A DNA stretch of 64,000 nucleotides from Fibrobacter sp. UWR4 (lineage in GTDB: Bacteria > Fibrobacterota > Fibrobacteria > Fibrobacterales > Fibrobacteraceae). The DNA is taken from the NCBI RefSeq assembly GCF_003149045.1, contig NZ_QGDU01000009.1:1-64000 (forward strand). Direction: 5' to 3'. The position numbers and the translations under genes were made by a program. The notes under the pieces are model-generated. The model ran no database searches, was not told where the DNA came from, and was given only the letters and a program-made list of their open reading frames with translations. This document shows, one piece after another, positions 34,693-43,411 of the stretch (positions are counted from its first letter, which is position 1; each line of letters begins with the position of its first letter).

Positions 34693-37334
34693 TGGCTTGT
34701 ACTCCTTTAATGCAGCAGTATTACGATATCAAGGCTCAGAATCCAGGCTGCATTTTGTTCTTTAGAATGGGCGACTTCTTCGAGTTGTTTGAAGATGATG
34801 CTGTAATCGCCTCCAAAATTTTAGGTATTACACTCACAAGCCGCAATAACGGCGCATCCGGTGCTACGCCTCTTTGCGGATTCCCGCACCACGCCGCGGA
34901 ACGTTACATTCCCAAGATGGTTGCCGCTGGTTACCGCGTGGCCATCTGCGAACAGGTGGAAGACCCCAAGCTTGCCAAGGGTATCGTCAAGCGTGACATT
35001 GTGGAAATCATCAGCGCCGGTACCGCCATGAACGAAGCCAACCTGGACGCCAAGGAAGCAAATTACCTTTGCGCCTACGTCCCGTCTGCCGCAGAAAAAA
35101 ATGCCGAAGGCAAGGGCGCGGAACTTGCAGCCTTCGCTATCGCTGATGTGACTACGGGTTACCTGGCTACCAGCAAGAGTTCCGTTCAGGCATTTGAATG
35201 TGAATTCTGCCGTCGCATGCCTAAGGAAATTGTTGTTCCCGAAGGAACCAAGATTCCCGATGGCGTCATGGACTTGATCAAGTCCGAAAACATCTTGATT
35301 ACAGAACTTCCTGCCTTCCAGTTTGGGGAAGAAGCTGCCAAGGACACGCTTTTCAACCACTTCAAGGTGGAAGCCTTGGATGGCCTCGGTCTGGATGGCC
35401 GCACCGAAGAAACTTCCGTGACGGGTGCCTTGCTGCAGTACCTCATGTACCAGAAAAAATCTGAACTGAGCCACTTTACGGCTCTGGAGATTTTGAATCT
35501 GGACGACTACATGACACTGGATCCGTCCACCTTGCGCAATCTGGAACTGGTGCGTCCGTTGAATGCCGACGACATCAGCAGCACCCTCTGTTATGTGCTG
35601 GACTTTACCGTCACTGCCATGGGTGGCCGTACTTTGAAGGATTGGGTGAGCCATCCTTTGATTTCTGTGGATCGCATTAAGGCTCGCGAAGAAGCCGTCG
35701 ATGAACTGGTAAATAACCCGGTGGCCCTTGATGAACTGAAGGAATCCCTCACTTCCATTCTGGATATGGAACGTTTGATGGGACGCGTAGGTTCTGGTCG
35801 CGCCAACGCTCGAGACCTTGCTGGAATGGGCCGCTCCCTGGCTCAGGCATCCAAGGTGGCCGATGTTCTGGAAGGATTGCAGTCGCCCATCTTTGAACCC
35901 ATGCGTGAAGCACTCGTCCGCGCTCAGGGTAGGGGAGAGGAACTTCTTAGTCAATTTAATGATGACCTGCCTTTGACTGTTCGTGAAGGCGGAATGATTC
36001 GCGAAGGCGCCAATGCAGAACTGGATGCCATGAATGCCGATATCAAGGATCGTCGCCAGTGGATTGCTTCTTTGGAAACCCGCGAAAAGGAACGTCTGGG
36101 AATTCCTAGCCTTAAAGTGGGCTACAACAAGGTGTTCGGTTACTATATCGAGGTGACCCGCGCCGCCATGGCCAAGGCTACGAACCCCATTCCTGATGAG
36201 TATATTCGTAAACAGACCACGGTGAACGCTGAACGCTACATCACTCCGGAAATGAAGGAATGTGAATCCGTCATCAGCAATGCCGAAGTGAATATTCACG
36301 CTCTGGAATACAAGATTTTCTCTGAACTCCGCGACCGCGTCAACTCCTGGCGCGCAGAACTTCAGGAAATTGCCAACGCCATTGCCCGCGTTGATACGCT
36401 GTACAGCTTTGCTCGTGCAGCTCGCAAGTACAACTACGTCTGCCCCGAAGTTTTCGAAGGCTCCGGCATTGAAATCAAGGGTGGTTTCCATCCTGTGATT
36501 GTGGCGGTGAATCCGGATCTAGACTTCATCAGCAATGATGTGAAGTTGTCGCCCGAGGCCACCCGACTGATGCTGATTACAGGCCCTAATATGGCTGGTA
36601 AATCCACTTACCTGCGTCAGACTGGCTTAATCGTTTTGATGGCGCAAATCGGCTGCTTCGTGCCTGCGGAATCTGCCCGCATTGGCGTTGTGGACCGCAT
36701 CTTTACCCGCGTTGGCGCCAGCGACCGCCTAAGCCGCGGCCTCTCTACTTTCATGGTGGAAATGATCGAGACGGCAAACATCTTGCGTAACGCAACGGCT
36801 CACAGCCTTGTGCTTCTGGACGAAATTGGCCGCGGTACCAGTACCTTCGACGGCCTCTCCATTGCCTGGGCCATCGTAGAGACTTTGCACGACGAACCGG
36901 CCCGCGCTGCCTTGACGCTATTCGCAACCCACTACCACGAATTGACGGGCCTGGTGGAAGACCTTGAGCATGCCGGAAACTATCAGGTGGCAGTTCAGGA
37001 AAAAGGCGACAAGCTGCTGTTCCTCCACAAGATTCTTGAAGGGGCGTGCGACTCTAGCTATGGTATTCACGTGGCAGAAATGGCGGGGCTTCCCAACAAC
37101 GTGTTGCGCCGTGCCCGCAAGATCCTGATGCGTCTTGAAAAGCATAAGATCGACCCCAGCGACGAAGCCGCCAACAAGAAACTGAAGGAAAAGCCCCAGG
37201 TTGATTTGTTCGCTCCTCCTGATGAAAGCACCATGCTCCTGAAGGAAGAAATCCGCCGACTCCATCCCGAAGAAATGACCCCCATGCAGGCTCTCCAGAC
37301 CCTCATGGACCTGAAGGAAAACTACGGGAAATAG
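34692..37334 (+). CDS. mutS: DNA mismatch repair protein MutS
   Basis: An 880-residue MutS1-type protein. The mismatch-reading GxFxE motif is in RMGDFFELFED (~25-33). Domain I ends with CGFPHHAAERYIPKMV. The ATPase domain has GPNMAGKST (~631), the signature STFMVEMIETANIL and DEIGRGTSTFDG. The C-terminal ~60 residues carry the dimer/tetramer region (LHPEEMTPMQALQTLMDL). It starts within TAATG, directly coupled to scpB. Confidence 0.97.
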   Translation: MACTPLMQQYYDIKAQNPGCILFFRMGDFFELFEDDAVIASKILGITLTSRNNGASGATPLCGFPHHAAERYIPKMVAAGYRVAICEQVEDPKLAKGIVKRDIVEIISAGTAMNEANLDAKEANYLCAYVPSAAEKNAEGKGAELAAFAIADVTTGYLATSKSSVQAFECEFCRRMPKEIVVPEGTKIPDGVMDLIKSENILITELPAFQFGEEAAKDTLFNHFKVEALDGLGLDGRTEETSVTGALLQYLMYQKKSELSHFTALEILNLDDYMTLDPSTLRNLELVRPLNADDISSTLCYVLDFTVTAMGGRTLKDWVSHPLISVDRIKAREEAVDELVNNPVALDELKESLTSILDMERLMGRVGSGRANARDLAGMGRSLAQASKVADVLEGLQSPIFEPMREALVRAQGRGEELLSQFNDDLPLTVREGGMIREGANAELDAMNADIKDRRQWIASLETREKERLGIPSLKVGYNKVFGYYIEVTRAAMAKATNPIPDEYIRKQTTVNAERYITPEMKECESVISNAEVNIHALEYKIFSELRDRVNSWRAELQEIANAIARVDTLYSFARAARKYNYVCPEVFEGSGIEIKGGFHPVIVAVNPDLDFISNDVKLSPEATRLMLITGPNMAGKSTYLRQTGLIVLMAQIGCFVPAESARIGVVDRIFTRVGASDRLSRGLSTFMVEMIETANILRNATAHSLVLLDEIGRGTSTFDGLSIAWAIVETLHDEPARAALTLFATHYHELTGLVEDLEHAGNYQVAVQEKGDKLLFLHKILEGACDSSYGIHVAEMAGLPNNVLRRARKILMRLEKHKIDPSDEAANKKLKEKPQVDLFAPPDESTMLLKEEIRRLHPEEMTPMQALQTLMDLKENYGK

Positions 37335-37339
37335 TTGCT

Positions 37340-37516
37340 CTACCTCTGCGTTTTCAGCCAGTGGGCGAAAAAATAATCGTAAACCCGGTAACTGCCGGAT
37401 TCTTGCGTAACGAGTTGCTATGCAAGCAATCCTTTTAGCGCTGCCTGAACACTGCTGGCTGATACCAGGTTGTATTTCTTAACAAAGTCCGCAGAGGTCA
37501 CATTGTTTGTCGACAT
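37340..37516 (-). pseudogene. Relic of an AAA-type ATPase gene (C-terminal fragment)
   Basis: On the minus strand one frame reads TSADFVKKYNLVSASSVQA, ALKGLL, an in-frame TAG, then QLVTQESGSYRVYDYFFAHW. This is the C-terminal signature of the COG1672-type AAA ATPases with a winged helix and a DUF234-like end (usually ...LLEKDLVTQ...YRVYDRFF..WL). The rest of the gene upstream is missing, so it is a decayed remnant. Confidence 0.65.
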
Positions 37517-38016
37517 CTTTGATTTGGCAGGTTTTGCCCTGGGGTGTTGAACGCCTTATATACATTGTGTATGACTTCTCCAGCTATATTCTTGTTGTGC
37601 TTCGAAAAAAACTTCTCGCTTTGCTAATTCTGCAAAAAATGACAGTAAAAAATCAAAAAAACATACAAAGCGCATAATCTATGTCACATTTTGATTTGTA
37701 AAAAGGTCTTGGATAAACGAAATTTTACAAATTAACTTATATTTACCAGAGTGAGAATTTTTTGCTCAAAACTGGTATATGGGTATATGACTGGCGTTGC
37801 TTGTTGCATCGTTTTTTCCGTATTGCCCGTTCTTGCTAGTGCTAATATGTGCAGGGGGGGGGCTGGAGAGTTTGTTTGTAATCAGCTCCCTTGGTGTGCT
37901 AAATCTTTAAGAAAATCCGTAAATTTTAACCGCGTCGCAAATTCAGCGATGCCTTCTGTGGACCGCGTCTTGTCTTGACGTGGCCTTTTTTGCGTTTAAA
38001 AACAAGAGTAATACTT
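37517..38016. other. Intergenic region with a G9 tract and a short exported-like frame
   Basis: AT-rich sequence. A weak frame (GTG 37751 to 37978, or ATG at 37787) would give a short hydrophobic N-terminus (VACCIVFSVLPVLASA) and then a run of nine G (37854-37862). A terminator-like hairpin with T6 sits at about 37959-37990. I do not call a gene here with confidence. Confidence 0.35.
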
Positions 38017-39546
38017 ATGATGAAAAAAAGATTTTTTATAACTGCTCTAGGTTTAACGTTAGGGGCGGCATTCGCCCAGTCTCCGGCGGGCGAGTCGCCT
38101 GCGGAAATCCAATCCGCTTCCATCTTTGTGCAGGATCCTGCGATTTTTCACCAGCGACAGGCGGACTTGGAAAAGTTGAAGGCCTCCGTGGAGGGCAAGA
38201 ACGAGGGGCTTGATTCCCTGCTGGAGCGGACCAACCGCATTACCGCCATGAATGACCGCTGTTCATCCATCAGCATCAACGACGTGATGGATGACGAGTG
38301 CTGGACTTTTTACCGGGTGGAACTGCCCGCCTTCGAGGAACAGTACATGAAGGTCACCGGCGAGGTGCGGCTGGGCCACATGGAAATGGCCCGCGGGCTT
38401 GAAGATCGCAAGTTGCAGATTGATGCCTGTGCGGAAGCGCTATACAGTTTTGCAAGTTCCAAAGATCAGTTCCTGAACCTGGAAGGTGGCGTTTACCTGG
38501 AACCGCTTCGCAATGGTTTCCAGGCTAATCACGATTTTACCTTGCAGTACGAACCCAACCACCAGAAACATTCTTTCGAGATTGCTCAGAAGTGGGGCGA
38601 AACCTGCCGTGAAATGGTGGTTCGCCAGGATGGGGAAGGCTTTGCTCCCTTCTTCTTGGACGCCCTTGATAAATTGAATGGCGAACTGGCGGGTAACGGT
38701 TCGTTGGCAGTGTACAAGACAGATACGACCGTAGTGGGCAAGCCTACGCTCTATATGGATATTTCCAAGCCGGTACGAAGCGCCTACTATCTGAATGGTG
38801 TAAAGCTGTTCCACGCCCGAGTGAGTGGCGGGCCTGCAAGCGAAAGTCATCTGCGAATTGCTTTCGAGAACGGCAATGTCAAGGTGGATGGTGAAAATGT
38901 AGTCGTGAAACGCGGTGAAAAACTTCGCTTCAAGGGTTCCGTAGATTACCCGGAAAAGACCGCCAAGCTGAACGGTCGCTGGATCTGGGAAAACCAGGGC
39001 AACAACGATGGCGTTGACTTTGGCCCGGAAATTGACGAGGCCGCCCAGGACAGTATTTTTGCCTTGCAGGAGGCCGAGCGTCGTTCCGTTATCGAAAAGC
39101 GTCGCGGCGTTCGTTTCTCACCTTGGGTTGGTGTGTCTGCAGCATTCGCTCCCTTTAGCGACAAGCATTTTGCGGCCTTTGAGGTGGATGAGGACCAGCT
39201 GATGATTTTGCCGGACCTTGTGGCGACTGCCCGTGTCAAGCTCGGCTTTGGCGAAAATGCCGAATGGTTTGCTGCTGTCGGTGCCGGTGCCTATGTAGGT
39301 GCGGGTTTTGGAGATGGCTTGCAGCGAGTTTATTTTGCTCCTGTTGCTCAGCTTGAACTTGGCTACAAAATTTTCGGTGTCCGCGAAACGGCTGTCATCG
39401 CTATTCCAGAAAATGATTCCAAGGAATGGATGCAGTTCAAGACAGGCGCATTTGTAAACTTTGGAATGTTCGGTGTCGAAGCCGGTTTTGATATAATCAC
39501 GAACCTCGGCAACGGCGGCTACCTGACGCTGTACTGGAACATGTAA
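38017..39546 (+). CDS. Exported protein of unknown function
   Basis: A 509-residue protein with a signal peptide (MMKKRFFITALGLTLGAAFA, then QSPAG). The central part is acidic and probably helical, with no repeats that I recognise. Residues ~365-509 look like a small beta-barrel, with alternating Gly/aromatic strands (SPWVGVSAAFAPF, FAAVGAGAYVGAGFG, FKTGAFVNFGMFG) ending in YWNM, so it may sit in the outer membrane. It is 9 bases ahead of the first FISUMP lipoprotein gene. Confidence 0.6.
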   Translation: MMKKRFFITALGLTLGAAFAQSPAGESPAEIQSASIFVQDPAIFHQRQADLEKLKASVEGKNEGLDSLLERTNRITAMNDRCSSISINDVMDDECWTFYRVELPAFEEQYMKVTGEVRLGHMEMARGLEDRKLQIDACAEALYSFASSKDQFLNLEGGVYLEPLRNGFQANHDFTLQYEPNHQKHSFEIAQKWGETCREMVVRQDGEGFAPFFLDALDKLNGELAGNGSLAVYKTDTTVVGKPTLYMDISKPVRSAYYLNGVKLFHARVSGGPASESHLRIAFENGNVKVDGENVVVKRGEKLRFKGSVDYPEKTAKLNGRWIWENQGNNDGVDFGPEIDEAAQDSIFALQEAERRSVIEKRRGVRFSPWVGVSAAFAPFSDKHFAAFEVDEDQLMILPDLVATARVKLGFGENAEWFAAVGAGAYVGAGFGDGLQRVYFAPVAQLELGYKIFGVRETAVIAIPENDSKEWMQFKTGAFVNFGMFGVEAGFDIITNLGNGGYLTLYWNM

Positions 39547-39555
39547 GGAGGAATT

Positions 39556-40542
39556 ATGAAGTATTTAAGTGTCATTCTGAGCTCATTCCCTCGTGTCATT
39601 CTGAGCGAAGCGAAGAATCTAGCAGTCCTCCTTGCGGCAGCCTTTTTCCTTGCTTCCTGTTCTGTTTACGATAACTACAGCGAGGATTCTTACAATGCTT
39701 TCTGGGGCATTGCCGAAAATGACGTAAATTCCAGCTCTGCCGACGAAAAAGTTTCTAGTTCTGTAAATGAGGGGGTCTCTAGCAGTTCCAAGACCCCTGA
39801 TAAGGATGGTGAGTCTATCTCCAGCTCCAGCGTCAAGAAGGATGACTCGTCCAGTAGCAGCAAAAAAGACACCACCTATGTGGTAATCGTCAATCCGTCC
39901 AGCTCTTCGCAGAAGGTCGAATCTGCAGGAAGTTCCGCAGTTGACAATCCCGGCAGTTCTTCTTCCAAGGTCCCTGATCCGATAGAATCCAGTTCCTCTG
40001 CCGTAACATTCAGATGCGGCCTGGATAGCATTGTAGATTCTGAAGAGTATCTCGGTCGAAAATATGCAACGGTAAAGTATGGTTCCCAATGTTGGCTTGC
40101 GGAAAATTCCTACAGGGCTGTTGGCGAATCCAAGTGTTACAATGATGCACCGGAAAATTGCGAGATTTACGGTCGTCTGTACAATTTTGCCGATGCACAG
40201 TTCGCTTGCCCCGAGGGAACTCATCTGCCTTCCGAAGAAGAGTGGATTGCTTTGCAGACTACGGTTACTCGAGACAATGGCGGTCTGGATCTGAAGTCCA
40301 CTGAGACATGGTCAGCGAAGCCCGGACAGTCTGGCAGCAAATTTAGCGCCAAGGCCGCCGGCTACTATGATGCCGAAGAGGAAGAATTCGTTTCTCTGGG
40401 AGGCTTTGCCGGTTTCTGGAGTTCCACCGATGTAGGAGGCATGATGGCCACTTATATGTACCTGTCGTCATCGAACCAGAATTTTATCGATGGCTACAAG
40501 GAACAGTCTAATTTCTATTCGGTACGCTGCCTGAAAGATTAG
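39556..40542 (+). CDS. FISUMP-domain lipoprotein
   Basis: A 328-residue lipoprotein (lipobox LASC). Residues ~55-150 are a low-complexity Ser-rich linker (many SSSS runs), which in Fibrobacter spaces surface domains from the membrane. Residues ~155-328 are a Fibrobacter succinogenes major paralogous domain (YGSQCWLAEN, CPEGTHLPSEEEW, GFWSST, YSVRCLKD), a C-type-lectin-like fold. It lacks the variable repeat of the next gene. The codons for residues 5-25 come from a dispersed repeat (see 39569-39620). AAGGAGG precedes the ATG. Confidence 0.88.
   Translation: MKYLSVILSSFPRVILSEAKNLAVLLAAAFFLASCSVYDNYSEDSYNAFWGIAENDVNSSSADEKVSSSVNEGVSSSSKTPDKDGESISSSSVKKDDSSSSSKKDTTYVVIVNPSSSSQKVESAGSSAVDNPGSSSSKVPDPIESSSSAVTFRCGLDSIVDSEEYLGRKYATVKYGSQCWLAENSYRAVGESKCYNDAPENCEIYGRLYNFADAQFACPEGTHLPSEEEWIALQTTVTRDNGGLDLKSTETWSAKPGQSGSKFSAKAAGYYDAEEEEFVSLGGFAGFWSSTDVGGMMATYMYLSSSNQNFIDGYKEQSNFYSVRCLKD
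39569..39620 (+). repeat. Dispersed repeat inside a signal-peptide coding region
   Basis: Two copies of GTGTCATTCTGAGC (39569-39582 and 39593-39606), the second continuing GAAGCGAAGAATCT. Sequences of this type are common dispersed intergenic repeats in bacterial genomes. Here it is translated as VILS...VILSEAKNL between the start codon and the hydrophobic core. Confidence 0.75.
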
Positions 40543-40567
40543 ATGAAACATTTACAAACAAAACGAG

Positions 40568-43270
40568 ATGAAAATGAAAATTTTAAAAATTGCAGGATTT
40601 GCGATTCCTCTAACCTTGATTGCCTGTGGCGATTCCGGGACAACGGAAAATATTACCAATAATTATACCAGCGGGATGGAAATCGCAGAAAAGGTCTCGG
40701 ACCTGCCCAAGTGTACTACGGATAACGAAGGTGACCAGGTGTGGGTCAAGGAAAAGGGTGCTGCAAGCATTTGCGTGGATGGCAAGTGGAATGTTATCGG
40801 CGGATCCGGCGCTGCTGCAGATTTTGGTTGTGAGACTAAGAACCTTGCGGATGGTTCCGGTGTCGCCATCTACTGCGCAGGGGATTCCATTGGTGTTGTG
40901 CTGAACGGCAAAGATGGTGCCAAGGGTGATAAAGGTGACATCGGTGAAACCGGTGCCGCAGGTGCCGATGGCAAGGACGGCGTTGATGGCAAAGATGGTG
41001 CGCAAGGTTTGCAGGGTGAAAAAGGCGATGCCGGTAGCGACGGGATGCCGGGCATAGGCTGCAAGGTCGTTTCCCAGACGGAAGATGCTGTGACAATTCA
41101 GTGCGGTGATGACCTGTTTAGCATGAACCTGAACGGCGGTAGTGGGGAAGTTGTTGTTCCCGGTGAAGATGTAGTTTCTCTTGCGAAGTTGAGCGGTGTT
41201 TCCCAGAAAGGGCCGTTTATCAACGGCTCCACGGTGACGCTCTTTGAACTGGACGGTAGCCGTAGCCTGGTGCAGACCGGTCGCACCTTCGGTGGTGAAA
41301 TCATTACCGATGACGGTCGTTTTAGCGTGAACAACGTTTCCCTGAAGTCCAGCTATGTGCGCATGACCGCCAACGGTTTTTATCGCAACGAAGTCACTGG
41401 CAAGAACAGTACCGCTAGCATTGTTCTGAACGCCTATTCCGATTTGCAAGCCCGCAGCAGCGTGAACATCAACCTGCTGACCCACCTGGAATATTATCGT
41501 GTGGGCTACCTCATGGAAAACGGTCTGGAATCCACTATCAAGGCTTCCAAGAAACGCGCCCAGAAAGAAATCTTTGCCGCCTTCGGTATCGATAATGATG
41601 GCTTCGGCTATTCCGAAGATCTGGATGTATTTGGCGAAGGCGATCAGAATGCGGCACTGCTTGCCATGAGCATTTTGTTGCAGGGTGACCGCAGCGAAGC
41701 CGATCTAAGCGCCCTGCTTGCCAGCTTCGGTAAGGATATTGAGGAGGACGGAACCTGGGACGACAAGGCTACACGCGGCACCATCGCTAATTGGGCCGCC
41801 CTTCGCGATGGTGCAGGAAATTTCGGTGTATATCGTGGCTATGTGGAACGCTGGGACCTCGGCTCAGTACCTGAATTTGAAAAGTATCTGCGCAACTTCT
41901 GGAGCCGCGAATATGGTTTGGGCGTTTGTGGCAGCGACACTGTGCCCGTAGGCACCGTGAAGAACGCCACCAACAACAATGGCAAAGCAAGCAATGACTA
42001 CGCAGCAACATACACCAGTCAAACCAACAAGAATCGCTTCATCTGCGTGGATGCCGACAGCCTCAAGTGGCGCGAGGCGACCGACATCGAGAAGGATACC
42101 ATGGGCCTGAAGCATGGTGAACTCACCACTCATGAGCAGGCTTCAGTAATCAACGGTCAAATAAATACAGACTATGTCTATGTGTACGAGGGGAAACAGT
42201 ACCGTCGTGGAACTGACCTGGACAAGAACCTTGGTCTTGGAGGCTGCACTAAGGCCCGCGTGGATTCCGTATGGAAGAGTGGTTCCGCATGGTATACTTG
42301 CGTGGATACGATTGTCCCTAACTCTAAGTTGAATTCTCTTGGAATAATGACTGTTTGGCGCACCTCTACAGACATCGAAAAGGATACAATCCACTGGTCT
42401 ACTCTCAAGAGTAACTTTGATGGCGAGGTCAGCAAGGGACAGATTACAGACAACTACTACATCTACGAAAAGTCCAAAGGAGCCTGGCGCAATGCAACTC
42501 AGGTTGAATACGATACTTATGGTATTGAATGTTCTGCCGAAAAAATCGCTTCCACGATGAATGGCCTCATTAATACAACAAAGATTTACGCTTGTAACGG
42601 AACTGCCTGGGTGTTCAAACGCGACAATCCTCAGAATCATAAATTTGGAACAGTTGCAGATGTCCGTGACAATCAGGTATATTTAACAGTGACTATTGGT
42701 TCCCAGACCTGGATGGCAGAAAACTTGAACTACGACTACAACGAGGGAACTGCCAAGAGCTATTGCTATAGCAACAGCAGTGCCAACTGCGACGAGTATG
42801 GTCGTTTGTACCTGTGGTCGGCAGCCATGGACTCCGCGGCAGTCTTTAGCAATGCCGGAAAGGGTTGCGGTTATGGCACGACATGCGCAGCCGCTTCGAC
42901 AAGTTCAGCGACCTTGGTGAGAGGCGTCTGCCCCGAGGGCTGGCACCTGCCTAGCAACTCCGATTGGAGTATTCTGTGGACTGCTATTGGAGGAACCTCT
43001 ACCGCAGGAACCAAGCTGAAATCAACAAGCGATTGGAACAGCGGTGGCAATGGCGAAGATGCGTACGGTTTCTCCGTCCTTCCTGCTGGCCTCTACTACG
43101 ATGGTAGCTTCCGCAATGCTGGCTACTACGGGTACTTCTGGTCTTCTACTGAGAGCGATAGTAATAACGCCTACGGCAAGTACTTCCTCTACGATATCTC
43201 GGACGTGGACGAGCGCAACTACGGTAAGTACGACGGCTTTTCTGTCCGTTGCCTCCGCAACTCCAACTAG
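40568..43270 (+). CDS. DGR target: collagen-like/FISUMP surface lipoprotein
   Basis: A 900-residue lipoprotein (lipobox LIAC, Cys20). Residues ~112-163 hold 17 uninterrupted Gly-X-Y triplets (GKDGAKGDKGDIGETG and so on), a collagen-like stalk. Residues ~200-690 contain a carboxypeptidase-like or Ig-like region (AKLSGVSQKGPFINGSTVTL) and two or three Cys-rich repeats (DSLKWREATDIEKDT and similar). Residues ~691-900 are a FISUMP C-type-lectin-like domain (IGSQTWMAENLNYD, CPEGWHLPS, FWSST, GFSVRCLRN). The last 66 codons are the variable repeat VR, which matches the downstream template except at adenines. It is thus the diversified protein of the retroelement and should be displayed at the cell surface. 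Confidence 0.92.
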   Translation: MKMKILKIAGFAIPLTLIACGDSGTTENITNNYTSGMEIAEKVSDLPKCTTDNEGDQVWVKEKGAASICVDGKWNVIGGSGAAADFGCETKNLADGSGVAIYCAGDSIGVVLNGKDGAKGDKGDIGETGAAGADGKDGVDGKDGAQGLQGEKGDAGSDGMPGIGCKVVSQTEDAVTIQCGDDLFSMNLNGGSGEVVVPGEDVVSLAKLSGVSQKGPFINGSTVTLFELDGSRSLVQTGRTFGGEIITDDGRFSVNNVSLKSSYVRMTANGFYRNEVTGKNSTASIVLNAYSDLQARSSVNINLLTHLEYYRVGYLMENGLESTIKASKKRAQKEIFAAFGIDNDGFGYSEDLDVFGEGDQNAALLAMSILLQGDRSEADLSALLASFGKDIEEDGTWDDKATRGTIANWAALRDGAGNFGVYRGYVERWDLGSVPEFEKYLRNFWSREYGLGVCGSDTVPVGTVKNATNNNGKASNDYAATYTSQTNKNRFICVDADSLKWREATDIEKDTMGLKHGELTTHEQASVINGQINTDYVYVYEGKQYRRGTDLDKNLGLGGCTKARVDSVWKSGSAWYTCVDTIVPNSKLNSLGIMTVWRTSTDIEKDTIHWSTLKSNFDGEVSKGQITDNYYIYEKSKGAWRNATQVEYDTYGIECSAEKIASTMNGLINTTKIYACNGTAWVFKRDNPQNHKFGTVADVRDNQVYLTVTIGSQTWMAENLNYDYNEGTAKSYCYSNSSANCDEYGRLYLWSAAMDSAAVFSNAGKGCGYGTTCAAASTSSATLVRGVCPEGWHLPSNSDWSILWTAIGGTSTAGTKLKSTSDWNSGGNGEDAYGFSVLPAGLYYDGSFRNAGYYGYFWSSTESDSNNAYGKYFLYDISDVDERNYGKYDGFSVRCLRNSN
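43067..43264 (+). repeat. DGR variable repeat (VR)
   Basis: 198 bases at the 3' end of the target gene, ending 6 bases before the end of its stop codon. Ungapped alignment to the TR at 45348-45545 gives 27 mismatches, every one an adenine in the TR (13 to G, 10 to T, 4 to C). All hit the first or second base of AAY codons; 21 of 26 such codons are changed. The last ~30 bases are unchanged and correspond to the region used to start mutagenic homing in known DGRs. Confidence 0.96.
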
Positions 43271-43272
43271 GA

Positions 43273-43368
43273 GCCTGCCTCTAGGCAACCCCAAGCCGAA
43301 GGCAGGGGTTGCGCCGCCCCACCCCGTCGAGCCTTGCCGGGCGGGGTGGGGCGGCCGCGCGAAGCGCG
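43273..43368 (+). other. Three GC-rich hairpins directly downstream of VR
   Basis: Inverted repeats at 43285-43292/43305-43312 (8 bp), 43313-43326/43342-43355 (perfect 14 bp, 15-nt loop) and 43356-43360/43364-43368 (5 bp, 3-nt loop). In the Bordetella phage DGR a hairpin just after VR promotes target recognition; these are in the equivalent place. They lack T tracts, so they are poor terminators. Confidence 0.75.
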
Positions 43369-43411
43369 AATAAAATTTGTTTGCAAAATTTTGAAAAAAA
43401 GAATAAGTGTC

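Noticed and set aside
40010-40542. A second DGR target in the preceding FISUMP lipoprotein gene
   Set aside because: Its 3' end encodes a similar domain, but the DNA does not match the TR outside short conserved motifs, so this TR cannot be its template.
40870-41096. His/Pro/Leu- or Ser/Pro-rich antisense frames opposite the collagen-like repeats
   Set aside because: They are shadows of the repetitive Gly-X-Y coding sequence on the other strand.
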